A stretch of 64,000 bases of DNA. Origin: Prunella strophiata (lineage: Eukaryota > Chordata > Aves > Passeriformes > Prunellidae). Both the position numbers and the translations under genes were made by a program. Below, piece by piece: positions 52,761-64,000 of the stretch (its first letter is position 1; each line of letters opens with the position of its first letter). The notes beneath the pieces were generated by a model. The model did not search any database and was not told the origin of the DNA. It saw only the letters and a list, made by a program, of their open reading frames with translations. The DNA lies in the NCBI GenBank assembly GCA_036583965.1, contig JAZBQD010000017.1, forward strand, positions 22,478,385 through 22,542,384, written 5' to 3'.

Positions 52761-54443
52761 AAAGTGTTTCAGCAGCAGTTCTGCATTTTTACACTATGCC
52801 AGTCTCCAACTGGCAAATGATTATTACTATTATTGTTATGTGATTATACAGCATGTTTCAGTATGACCATTTGAGTGGTTTATGGCTTAGTGAAATCTGG
52901 CTCCTTTCAGTTCAGCTAAATACTGCCTTAATCACATTACTCTTCATGGCTTCAATCTGCCAGATATTCATTTTTATTACAATAAAACACATTCAAAACT
53001 GGGCCTAGGTCAAGGTATAGTGAGGAAACAATTTTTCTCCCCCAGATTTTAATTAAATTCCTTTGCATTTATGGATTCACTCACATTCTCACTCTGTGCC
53101 ATATAACATTGTTATTTCTAAATTTAGTGCAATGAGACATATATTTACATTAGTTTAGAATTTACTGTTATGCTTTAACTCAAGTCAGAAAGAGACCAGA
53201 GAGATGAACACATTGTGTATTTTTTCAAGATTGAAACAATAGATGTAAGAATGTTTCCTGATATAGCCACAGCAGTGTCCACAGAATCTTCAGCAGTACT
53301 ATTATTTATCCATTATTTGTCTACACAGGAGGTCAGTGTAAAGCAAGGTGGATAGGAATTTCCAGCTGCACATTGCCTTTGTGCAATTCCTTTTATTGTT
53401 TGAAGATACAATTCCATATTTTTATGTGTGTGCGTTCCTTCTTGAAAGACTTCTTTTCTTGATCTGTTCAACAACAGCATACGAGATGAAATAAGATTGT
53501 TGGAGTTAGTTTAAGATCCTGTTGATCTGCTCTGCTTTCTGCTGGGTCTCCTGGGTTTTTTTTCATTGCACAACCTGATAATGCCACAAGGCTGTTTAAT
53601 ATTTTTCAAATAAAACAAATTTTTAAAACACATTTTTCATGTATTGGCTTTGGGCATTTAGCAATGAAAAGACATGCCATGTTTGACAAGGTGTGACAAG
53701 TATTTCTTCAGCCCTTTCATGACTTACTGCAAGCAGCAGCTCTAGCTTCACCCAGCTTCATCCTCCAAAGCAAAAAGCAGAGTTCATGCATTGAAAAGGG
53801 ACTGCATTAAAGGTGACAGAGTAAGACTGAAATTACAGTGATTTTGTAATCACAGGAGTGATGAACCCAAAACACTTGGTAGAATATCAGCAAGTAAGAA
53901 TAGTAAGCTAATATGAGAAGCAATCCAGCATAATGCCGTTTAGATGTCACTTGGTTTTGTGCAAACATGTCACAGCAGACAAGAGTAAAGCAGTATGATA
54001 GTGGAATACTTTTGTCTCCAGGCATTTTATCTGGTACTTGGACTTTCCCTTCCCAGATATTTTCCTTGCAAATCTGCTTTAGGTATTGACTAATTGCTTC
54101 CTGTGTTTAGTCATATCCTTTCCTTTCAGTTATAAGCTTTCTCTGTATGGGTGAAACTGTTGCAGTCAGGATATGCTTCATTATGGGAATAAAGGCATGG
54201 TGAAAATGGTTTCAAATACTTTGATACAGTGTCTGGAAACTGCAATACTTAAAAGAGATACTATATCTCAACACTCTAAATATCAGGCGCTGATTTTTAC
54301 ATTTTTTAAGACTTCCAGTCCCTCTTAAAAATCTTACCTCAGTAGTCATTAAGAACCTGAAACTCTTATACTGAACTTCACTTCTATATCCCTTTCTATT
54401 TTTAAGGTATATTTTCCTGTGAGTGGCATATGTGTCTAGACTT
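52761..54443. other. Intergenic stretch
   Basis: AT-rich DNA between two CR1 copies; I see no gene, LTR or structured repeat in it. Confidence 0.6.
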
Positions 54444-54775
54444 AGAATCATAGAATTATAGAATATCTTAAGTTGGAAGGGACCCATACAGACCATTAAG
54501 TCCAACTCCTTGCTTTTCACAGGACTACCTAAAACTAAACCATATGAAAATGTTTGAGAGCTCCTTGACCTTAGACAGATCAAGAAGTGGTGCTGTGAGC
54601 ATTTCTCCAGGGGCCTGTTCTAGTGCCCACCTTCTCACTGAAAAACCCTTTGCCTAATGTTCAACTGAAACTTCTTCTGATGCATCTTCATTCCATTTCT
54701 TTATCCATTTCCATTGCTGGTTACCAGAGAGAGATCACCATTTCCCCCTCTGCTGACCCCCACTGCCCTTGTTCA
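54444..54775 (-). mobile_element. CR1 fragment, antisense
   Basis: The plus strand opens with the inverted CR1 end, AGAATCATAGAATTATAGAA, then AAGTTGGAAGGGACCCATAC and AAGTCCAACTCCTTGCTTTT. It continues through CTGTTCTAGTGCCCACCTTC near 54617. About 330 bp; the right end is approximate. Confidence 0.85.
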
Positions 54776-57700
54776 TAAACTTGGGATTGGTGTGCCCAAA
54801 TGTTGCTTTTGCACTACTCATTGTAAGTAGCTGTCTCACAGTTTTAGGTTCTATAGAGAAACGACCGTGCCACAAACTCTGTCTCCCCACAATATCTTTG
54901 CCTCCTGTCTGTGTTAAGGCACATTCAAGAGCAACAGGAATATTAAAATTGTTGTGTTTTGAGTTTGGTGAAAGTAGGCAATTGAGAAGAGCAAGAATCC
55001 AGCCTCTCTACTTGTCAGACCCCAGAGAATCTACTGCACTAGTAATTGATGTTCTGCCCAAGCTTTATGAAATGTGGAATATAGTAAAATTCATTGCAAA
55101 GTCAATTATCTCTGTCTCTTGCATGCAAACAACAATGAAAAGCTTTTACTGTAATGTTAGGAATTCAGGTCAGTAAAAAGATACAAGTTCAAGGAAAACT
55201 AGGCTTGATTGAACTGAGTGTTCATAGATCTGCTTGTTATCTAAATTCTTTCAGCATCCCTGCAGACTGTTCTCTGCAGGCTGATTTAAAGAATTATAGA
55301 GCAATGTTTTTTTGGGTTTTGTTTTTTTTTTTTCACTATTCATTTGCACTCTGTTAGTTCTTAAAACCTGTTATGAGAATCAGAAAATCAGTGGAGCTGG
55401 AGGTGGCTGCCATAGTGAATCACAGGAGTGTTTCTCAATAGATAAGTACAATAACATTCTCTGAACTCATCTATCCGTATTTAAGAGAAAAAAAATTAAT
55501 ATAAGTGCAATCTTTCCATAAATGGGTCATCTCTGATAGTTGCTGGTCCACAATGATGACACATGAGCAAAAGAACTCAGGCTTCCCTGAGGAATGGGGT
55601 TTTCCCCAACTCTGGTCTTCCGGGAAACATGGACACAGCACAAAAAATATCTAGGGAATATGTAATGCATGGAAACAGGAACCCTGTTGTTCATATGAAT
55701 AGAGGAAACAGGTTTATGCAGGTATGCATAACTGAACAGAATATTTTAAGTATGAATCAAGATAACATTTAGATTCTTTCCGACAAAGCCTTTGAGTCTC
55801 AGACATTTACAGTGGGCTTTCCAAGATATCCTCTAAAACCATTCTCTTTACACCCTATTCGTGCTCTTACCCATTCTTGTTCTTTCAAGAAACTGCAAGG
55901 AACTGTGCTGAAGAATGAAGGTACCTATGTACCTGTATTAATGTATTAATACTCTGTATTAGAGGCTGCAGATTAAAGTATGAGATTGTGTATGTTGGCA
56001 GGAATTTATTACTGTTTGTGCAGCTTGTAGTTTATATGCTAAATTTGCTGTTGCCTAACTTTAGAAAAAATGTGCTGATTTTTAATTATCTAGGGGAAGT
56101 CTTCACTTCAACCTTAGCCTTCTCACAGCTGTAGAAATCTGGCTACCAGCTGCTGGAAAATCACAGACAACAAATGCAGGTCTTGAAACTGCAGAAGCAG
56201 CAGTTTCCTTTCCTGCCATCCCCAAATGCAAATCACTGTAATCAGTCCTTGTTTTTCAAAGTATGAAAGAAGCTCTCAAAACCTATAGAAATGGTTTTCA
56301 TTTCTACCTTTGACATCCCTGAGCAAGCCTACCATTGTTTGACTCTTGCTTTGTTACCTTTTCTTTTCTTCTATTTATTTTCTCCTACATTGTAACTTAC
56401 ATTAATTTCCTTCTGGTTTTTTCCCAATGGAGTCAACATCCTGTGGGAATATAGGATGGCCTTTTATTTCCTCTTTGGAGTAAGGAGGGAGAGGAATTAG
56501 TCTTTCTTTTGTGGGGGAAAAAATAAAATCAGTTAGACCCCTAGGAAATATATTCTAATTAAAAGGTCTTCCAGCCTGACAATTTCAAATGTTCTTGATG
56601 TGACATTTGCTCTTTTGCACTGTTCCACTGACATTTCAAATCAAGGCAGAAAAAGTGCATGGATATACTTTAAATTTGGAGATTTCTTCAGCAGGAGGAA
56701 AATCAGGGAGAGATAATGAAGTGCCTCTTAATGCAACTTTAATCCCTATCTTGCAATCTGACAACAACAAAACTTTGCTGATTCTTCACAATAAATTATT
56801 GATCTAAAAAAATATTCTAGTGAGAGTTCATGTTTTAAAAAATGCAGTGAGGAGTCATATTGTCCCAAACTGCTTCAGAACATCATCCCAAATGTGACTG
56901 GCTCTTTTGCTATCAGAATTTTGAGAAGGAACTGCTTCTGCTGCTGCTGCCAGTAATTGAATCTGCCTTTTGTCATGGCTCCCTACAGGCTCTTAAAACA
57001 CTTGACATCACATTGGAGAACCTATATTTTGGAATCACAGAATTCATTGCTTGTCTAGCCTTCACATTTCTCCATGGCACTTTTAACAGATTGCTGTGAC
57101 TCAAGACCAGCACTCATGGCAGTCAATCTTTCTAGTGAGTCTGACAGGAAGACTTATCTGATACTTGTTTGTGAGATGATCTTTGCTAATAGATTTTCAA
57201 TCAAGGGATCAGCAACTGAAAGCAAGTGACAGAACCTCTGCAATTCCAGGCTGTCAAAGTCTGCAATTTTATAAGTGTCAGCAGGGAAGCATTACCACAG
57301 TTCCAATATAAGACCCAACTGGATAATGAGGAAGTGACCTGAGACCAACTAGAGACATCCTTTTGTGTAATTGCTTAGCTTTTTTAAAAAATACTCTGAT
57401 GATGTCCATTGATCAATCCAATGACTGACCATTTCCATGCAAACAGGTCTACTTCTGAGGGCAGGTTGAAGGTCTGCTGTTATTTTGAAGTTGCAGTTTC
57501 TAAAAATGATGTGTCAGGTTCAGGGAGAGACAGTGTTCTTAAATTCTTTAGATTTCTTTTTGGAAGTGTACACTTCCCTTGGGAAAAAAAAAAAAAAAGG
57601 TGCCAAAAGCAAGACCATAAAATCTGATTAAGAAGGAAAAACATAAAGTAAATAGATCCCAAGAAGTTGCAGAAGTACATTAGGACTTGCACCAAGGCAA

Positions 57701-58879
57701 TGCTGGTAAATTTTTCTTGGAAGGTTGATCTGGGGTATGTGCCTTTAGGGAAGGAAAAGAGTGTTTTGGATATGGGGCTTGGATACATGTTAGTGGTCAG
57801 GGTATGCATGTCTGCCTCTGTGCAACAGAGACACTGGTACCCCTTTGAATAATTTATAGATTCCTTTAGCCTTTCCTTTTTGTAAAATACTGATAAACAC
57901 CATCAGAGGTTTCTAAAAACAAATATAAAGCTTTGTTTAAAAAAATTATTAAAACTGATTTTGCTTTTCAGAAAAAGAAATGTAGATTTTATGGACAGAT
58001 TGCATTTTTAGGCATTCCTGTATTCACTTCTTTATTTGTTTTGAACTGCTGCTTCTCCTTTGTACTTAGGAAAAACTGTGTCAGTACCCAATGCTCTTTC
58101 TTCCCTTTGTACAACAAAATTCTTATAATGTTTCCTCTGCTGCTTATCTGGGGTTATTTATCTTCAAATGCCCCTCACTGGGATGAACCAGACACCTCGT
58201 GTCTGGTTCTGAATATAGATGATCGTCTTACACCCATGCCTGTCAGTCATAATGTGTTCTTTATATCATCTATAGATATGCTTATCTTCTTTCCCAGAGA
58301 ACCCAAAACTTTGCCATGAGAAAGCATGAGGAACAGAGAGATTAGGTGTTGTCCTGACTGCCACAGAATTGCTAAAAAAAATTAAACTAGAGCTGTTATC
58401 ATTTGACTGTCAGTTTTGTATCGTGAGCACTGATTTAGACAGCAAGATTAAGTAAGATTAGATAAAGTAGTTTATGTGTTAAGTTTTTTATTTTATAGGG
58501 AAAAACCTTTTTTACTTTTTTTAAAATATACCTTTGCAGCTGCCAAAAGATTATTTTGATCTGTAGTGATCATACTTAAGTTGTTATTCCAAGTAAAATA
58601 ACAGTAAGTCCCTACAGTTCAGAGCAATTAACTCTACTAACACCCAACATAACAATTATGCATCAAAAAATAAAAATAAATACATGATCACTCCAAAACA
58701 AATTTACTTCTCAGTGCCAAGATGATGTAATCTTTAAAGACCTAATTAAATTATTTCTACATGTTTTAATGCCTAGAGTAGCTACAGCTCACACTTTAAC
58801 CACATTAAACAAACTTAGTTGTTAACTAATCAAACAAAACACATAACAAACAAAATAACATATACCAATAACATGGCTT
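54776..58879. other. Intergenic stretch
   Basis: AT-rich DNA with short random-looking frames, an A run near 57583-57597 and an 11-bp perfect hairpin at 58185-58209. The 128-codon frame at 57933-58319 resembles nothing I recognise. Part of 58375-58880 may be degraded internal sequence of the retroviral element that follows. Confidence 0.55.
58185..58209. repeat. Perfect 11-bp inverted repeat, 3-nt loop
   Basis: GAACCAGACAC at 58185-58195 and GTGTCTGGTTC at 58199-58209 are exact complements around CTC. A compact hairpin in intergenic DNA without a U tract, so not terminator-like. Confidence 0.9.
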
Positions 58880-59098
58880 AGGTAATTGTTGAAGACTAGA
58901 TTGCTAATTTTGTTAGTGATTGTAATTATTGGTTTGTGTCTCCCCTACCTACTTAGATTTTTACAAAAAGCCCTACAAAAATCCTTAGCAACTGTGTTTG
59001 TAGCTCAAATACAAAAAAGGGGAAGTATGGATTGGCTTAGCAGCTGGTCTGCAGGCCACACGACTGAGTTAGCAGAAGAAGAAATTGGTAAAATATGA
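58880..59098 (+). pseudogene. Endogenous retrovirus remnant: C-terminal tail of envelope TM subunit
   Basis: A 70-codon frame (58886-59098) begins with a strongly hydrophobic stretch of about 20 residues, as in an envelope membrane anchor. A basic/Leu-rich cytoplasmic stretch follows, and the frame runs across the polypurine tract into the LTR, as envelope genes often do. No N-terminal envelope, pol or gag sequence is recognisable upstream, and the preceding sequence is full of stops, so this is a 5'-deleted, non-functional relic. Identification rests on layout rather than a database match. Confidence 0.5.
59013..59025 (+). other. Retroviral polypurine tract
   Basis: AAAAAAGGGGAAG lies three bases before the putative LTR start (TG at 59028), the usual place for the plus-strand primer site of a retroviral element. 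Confidence 0.55.
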
Positions 59099-59450
59099 GT
59101 TTATCCATGGCAAGGAAAAAACAAGGCCGTCAGCATAAAAACAGATAGACACATAAAAGATATTTACAGTTTGAGGATACATGTCTTAGTGAGCAACCTA
59201 CGTGCCTTAATAATAATTTATTATAAACTCTTACCAATTAATTATTGACATTAATTGCTTTATACCAATAAAATACAATAAGCTATTACTTTATCCAATG
59301 AATATAATAAACTGTTTTGATGCAACTAATGACTTAAGATCACACTTTGTTAAGAGTACAAAACTTGAGAACAACTTGTAATAAAGAAAAAGCCATTGCT
59401 GTCTCTGCACAAGTGTGTGTGCATGTCGTGTCTCCATCTCAACAGTGACA
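59028..59450 (+). mobile_element. ERV 3' LTR (about 423 bp)
   Basis: Starts TGGATTGGCTTAGC after a polypurine tract and ends CAACAGTGACA at 59450. Contains an AT-rich TATA-like AATATAATAAAC near 59302, a poly(A) signal AATAAA at 59380-59385, and a GT-rich U5 part (AAGTGTGTGTGCATGTCGTG) after it. This U3-R-U5 order fits a sense-oriented avian LTR. No matching 5' LTR lies in the window, so the provirus is truncated. Exact ends are inferred from TG/CA. Confidence 0.6.
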
Positions 59451-62400
59451 TTGCTATTGCTTTATTTTCTGATAGCTATTTTTTATGTTCTAAAAACTGG
59501 TACTACCACACATGCCTGTCTGTGATCAAGGCCTGGTTTTCATACTACAGATTGATTTTACATTACATTGTTGAATGAGAAGGTTACATAAAGTGCTTGT
59601 TAATAAAGGGACATTTCGCATGCATTTTTATCCACCACTGTGCTTGTGATTAGAGTGATACATTTTGAGAGTAGGTGGAAAACAGAAATGTTCCATTGTA
59701 GGAATTAATGCATTTTTATTTTTTTAACTGGTGAAAATTATCATTGTGAATGTAATTCTGAAGGGTATTGTATCTATGTATACTCTGCAGCTGCATGCCT
59801 GACCCTGGTTCTCAGAAGGAGGAGGAGGTCATAGGTGTCTACTGGATCTCTTAGCTACTCATCTGAAGAAACTGTGAGTAGAGCACCCTGTCTGCATCCT
59901 GTACACGTGGTGTCATTGCAGCAGGCAGTGTTACCTGCACAGCTCCCCTCAGCCTCGGTGTGAGCTTGGTCTACTGCTTTAAACTGGCCACCAGCAGTGG
60001 CCTGTTTTCCACAACTCCAAAACAGGAGGCAGAGCAGGAGAGCACTTCCTGTGGGATTTCAGTGGAGCTATCTGCTTCCTCTGATAGTCTCTATCTGCTA
60101 GTGTGTGATACAAGGAAACAGATGAGGGGACTAGAAATATCAGGAACTCTAGCATACAGTTGTGATCTGCATACTGTGGTTATGGTGTGGCAAACATCTG
60201 AAACTCCTTTGGGCCTGAGGAGCAGTAAGGAAAATAAAAAGGAACCATCTTTAGTGAAATTATATATTTTATTTCTCCTGCTTTGTGAGAAACACCTCAT
60301 TGACAACTGGAAAACAGTGCTAAACTGTGGCTGATAATCACATTTTTGGTCCACAGTCAAATGACTTGTGGAAAATACAGACATTCTTGAGGGGAAAGGA
60401 CCACTATCACTTTGGAGAGAGGCCACTCATAAGAAACTCTGTCATAAGAACATGATTAAGGAGGGGAATGAGTTGCTCAAGAGATAAAGCAAAAGCAAGC
60501 AGATAGAATTTGGAAAGAGATGAATGCACCACTTCTGCTTTTCATGCTGTTTTTTTCCCCTGTCCTCTTTGTCGCAGTTCCTCATAGCCAGCCATGTTTA
60601 GCTGTCAGTTTGAGGGTCCAGCCAGACAGGTCATTTGCAAGTTGGCAACACCAATGCAGTGGTAGCAACATCATGGTCACTCTGGGTATGCTCATGTGGG
60701 GAGCAGGAGAAATTGTATTTCTCCAGAAAAATATTTACCTACAGAGAAAAAAATGGTGTAGTGGGAGGAGTGGGTACAGCTGAACAGCCTGAAGTTAAAG
60801 CTGAGATCATAATTTTCCCTGTAAACATAACTGGCTTTTTTTCCCCTTCCAGAAATACAAAAAAATTTTCCCCTGACTTAAATTTGGCAAAGCTCAGGGG
60901 AAAGAAGGCAGTTGTGTACACCTTTCTTACCTGGTTGTTCGGGCATCTATCAAAAGGCAGATTTTCTCTTTGTGATTGAGAGCAGAAGCTTCAGTTTGAA
61001 TCTCTCCTCATGCAGAATGCCCTGAATACTGTAATCTTAGACAGTTTCATAGTAACTGTAGAAAGCACATCCCTATCCACCCAGCCAGTCATATTCCAAT
61101 GCTAATAATGCTAAGCTCCCTGTGATCCCCTTAAGGAAATAAAAGCTTTCTGTTGCTTTTGCTCCTCTTCTTTTTTTTTTTTTTTTTCAAACAAGCAGGG
61201 TGTTTGCACCATTTTTATACTCAAGCACAAAGGCAGTGCGTGTGCTCTGGCAGTGTGCAGGTGTAGCCAGAGCCATGATGTGAACCTGAGCAGGAGCTGC
61301 ACACGAGCTGCTGGGTTGAGTCTGGGCTGCACAGCACGGGAAGACCATCTGCAGCCTCTGGTGCTCCTGGGACTGCTGTCTTGCTCTCTTGCCATGTAGA
61401 ATTCCACCACACCTCACCCCTTTATTTGTCTGGCACTGTAGCCTGCCCTCTGCCTTCACAACCCACATTTCTTTTTTGTAAAAAAAGGGCTTTAAAACAT
61501 TGTAAGTTGAAATAAAGTGTCTTCTCTTTCCTTATTTTGTTTTGTTTGGGAGACATATGTGAACCAAAAAAACAGCTCCTGCTTTAACATTGCTTACCTG
61601 TTATCAGCCTTGTTCCCCACACACAGGGTCTCTGTGAGACTGTGGCTTTGAGAAGTATGAATTTTGGATTGTTAAAATCTGGTACAGCTGGGTTTCACAG
61701 CCTCATACTGTGAATAAGTATAAATGATGTACAGATGATAAATGCTTGTTGGTATTTATATATCTAAGGACTTGTACTGGCTTTGGAATTTTTTGACAAG
61801 AACAATGATAATTTTGTAGGAAAACCACTCCTCCTATTGAGGAACAAAATTTTACAAAAGGGTTGCTGAAACATACATAAATAGGCATTTTTTCAGGTGC
61901 AAACTATGAAAGTCCAGTGATTTAAAACCACCATTTTTTTTTTTTTTTTTCACAGTTTCCCCATGTAAAGGAAGAGCTGGAGAAACAGGAAGGTATTCCT
62001 TTAGAATCTCATAGTACTGCCTCTGAGCATTAACTTCACATCCAAAGGCAGGCCCTCTGCCTGGTCTGTTCCACTGGGACTTTAATAGATGTTCTCTAAG
62101 GCATTTAGGTGCTAGCTGTTCTGCTGGGGGTAGGTGAACACCCATAAACATCTGGGTACCTACACATTTACAAACTAGGTTTCCTGAGGACAGAGGTGTC
62201 TGGAGATGTTTTGGATGGACAGGAGAGTCAAGGGCAACAGCTCCTCTTGTTTACCACGAGTAACTTTTACAGAACTGAAAACAAAAGTAACAGGTACACC
62301 TACTGCACCCCACAGAAAACTGAAGGCCTAGAAAGCTCTGGCATTACAAGTGAAGAATGACTTTTTACTTATTCTCCAGCAGGAAAGGTCCAAAGAGCAG

Positions 62401-64000
62401 TCCAAAGGGTGTAAGCCAACGCACATCTGTAAAAAGAGCAATGCCCTTTATCTCCAATAGAGTGGATAATGCCTAAGCCATAGAAATGTTTGCTTAGTAG
62501 TGATTTTTTAAAATTTATTTCTTGGTTATTAGCCCTCCAGTGTCCCTTTGATACATATGTATAAATGTGGAGGGGTTGGACGGTGGATACAATCACAGAT
62601 CTGTGTCCTGCTCTAGCTCTGCATGCAATATTTATACAGCTTCCATTGCCACATGTTTGATTACACAGTATTACAGTATATTTTTCATTGCAGCATCTCT
62701 ATATGATGTGGAAGTTCACTTAATAAAGTTCTTTTGCTAGAGGGAGACTTCCAAATCACCTTTAAAAGATGTGGACTGGGCAGGTACTGCTAAAGCACGT
62801 GGTAGAAGGAGGAATTTGTGAGTACAGTGCCAGCAGAACAGTCACTATACAGCTGTTCCACAGGTCTTCAGCTTTCACCTCCCTAGGGTGAATGTTGTGC
62901 CCTCTCTGTCTCTGTTTCCCCTCTGTGCAATATGGGTGGTAATGACTGTTCTTCCACTGAGACCTTGGCAAGGGCAAGGCATTCCCTTCCCTGCAGTTTT
63001 TTCACAGTGTAAATACCAGCCTGGGGACGCTAGCATCATCTTTATTTTTTTGATGCTGGGGGTCTGGCAACAATAAGCAGCTGGTGAGCTCACTGCCTGC
63101 AGTGGACAAACTCTAAAAGGGGAAGCAGGCTTGAGGTAGGGTATGTGGTACAAAACTGTCAAAAACAGCACTGCAGACCTTCTCGTTTAGGATATGCAGG
63201 CTCATTACATAGATACATGTTCCATCATTTAGAAACACAGAGAGATCTCTGAATTTTCTGCATCCAGAAAAGACAAAATTTTTAGGAAAAGCCCATTTGT
63301 AGCCACAAGCTATCTTGTGCAGACATTACTACTTCTGAAACAATTATTCTAAGACAGACCCTTGGCCAAAAATAGTGGGTTTTTTCCTTTCAGAGGCACT
63401 GCCCCAGTGAAAGCTCAGGTCCAAAAAAAATGCATGCCTGCAGTCTCATAGGAAAGCCTTATATTTTCTTCACATGGTATGAATGCCTGGAAGAACTAGT
63501 GTAGGCCAGCAGAGTCAGATTCCTCCCACCAGCTTTGCTCAAAGTAGCTCTACTGTAAGAGGGTGATGTCTTCCACATAACCCTCACACCTCATGCATGC
63601 TCTTTCTTCCCCCTGCATCTGCTCCCCCTGAGCAGGCAAAATTTTTTGGTATGGTCTAGCAGCAGCACCTCTCCAACAAACATGTTTCAAGCAGTTTTGA
63701 AGCCATATTGAGTGGAATAGTGGAATTCCCATTCTTCCTTAGGACGCCATTACTTTTATCGCAGCAACATGAAGTATTTCATAAACTTAAAATGTCTTTA
63801 TTTGAGATGTCTATTATTTTAGTCTATTCTGCCTTCCGGTTTTTGTTTTGTTTTGTTCTGTTTTGTTTTTTATTGTTGTGATAAATCTGTTTTAATTTAG
63901 TTCAGAAAATACCACTGGGTGAGGAAACCAAGACAATCCAAAGAATGACAAACTACTTAATCCTGTTTCACCTAAAGCCGTCAGGAGAGGAGTAGCCTTT
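59451..64000. other. Right-end intergenic DNA
   Basis: No recognisable coding exons on either strand. T runs at 61170-61188 and 61935-61950, and a GTTTT-rich tract at 63841-63875. A GC-richer stretch at 61200-61460 has short frames only. On the minus strand an AATAAA (plus-strand TTTATT, 63797-63802) could belong to a convergent gene beyond the edge; in mammals UGCG is the neighbour, but no UGCG coding sequence is present here. Confidence 0.5.
63841..63875. repeat. (GTTTT)n tract
   Basis: Several GTTTT units (GTTTTGTTTTGTTCTGTTTT). Same type as the tract in intron 4. Confidence 0.85.

Noticed and set aside
57933..58319. 128-codon plus-strand ORF upstream of the ERV relic, considered as envelope
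   Set aside because: Cysteine- and Phe-rich but without any envelope-like order; not contiguous with the anchor segment and includes a palindrome.
61111..61468. Overlapping minus-strand ORFs of 63-99 codons in a GC-richer patch
   Set aside because: One includes the T run as a Lys stretch; others show no domain, no splice signals and no similarity I recognise.
63797..63802. Minus-strand AATAAA taken as the end of a convergent UGCG gene
   Set aside because: A single hexamer in AT-rich DNA; no UGCG coding sequence is present in the window, so the link is only from mammalian gene order.

Overview
The window is vertebrate genomic DNA, most likely from a bird. It carries one split protein-coding gene in long AT-rich introns. 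Several CR1 LINE fragments ending in the typical ATTCTGTG-type octamers, and LTRs of avian endogenous-retrovirus type, point to an avian genome. No bacterial-style operons, tRNA or rRNA genes, or CRISPR arrays are visible.

The gene is the orthologue of SUSD1 (sushi domain containing 1), read on the + strand. I reconstruct 16 coding exons between 6245 and 46750. All introns are GT-AG, all junction phases match, and the CDS is 2256 nt (751 codons plus stop). Domain order: signal peptide, one EGF, two calcium-binding EGFs, three sushi/CCP modules, two cysteine-containing FN3-like repeats (each built from an exon pair), a conserved juxtamembrane region, one transmembrane helix, and a short acidic cytoplasmic tail ending in a dileucine-like motif. 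EGF and sushi modules are each one phase 1-1 exon, the classic exon-shuffling layout.

Layout: 1-5414 is upstream intergenic DNA with two CR1 fragments. 5415-6720 is a CpG-island promoter that contains a polypurine tract, a short uORF whose stop overlaps the SUSD1 start, and exon 1. 6333-46611 is exons and introns; introns hold CR1s, simple repeats, a GC-rich island in the 10.7-kb intron 11, and an LTR-like element followed by a 30-bp tandem array. 46751-64000 is 3' UTR and intergenic DNA with a minus-strand solo-type LTR, a long CR1 fragment, and an ERV 3' end (envelope tail, polypurine tract, LTR). No second host gene is recognisable; mammalian SUSD1 lies near UGCG and PTBP3, but neither is visible here.

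Most interesting points: compared with mammalian SUSD1 as I remember it (two sushi modules, three FN3-like repeats), this gene has an extra sushi exon and lacks the middle FN3-like repeat. Others are the start-stop-overlapping uORF, direct repeats flanking exon 13, and a possible vestigial exon in intron 8.
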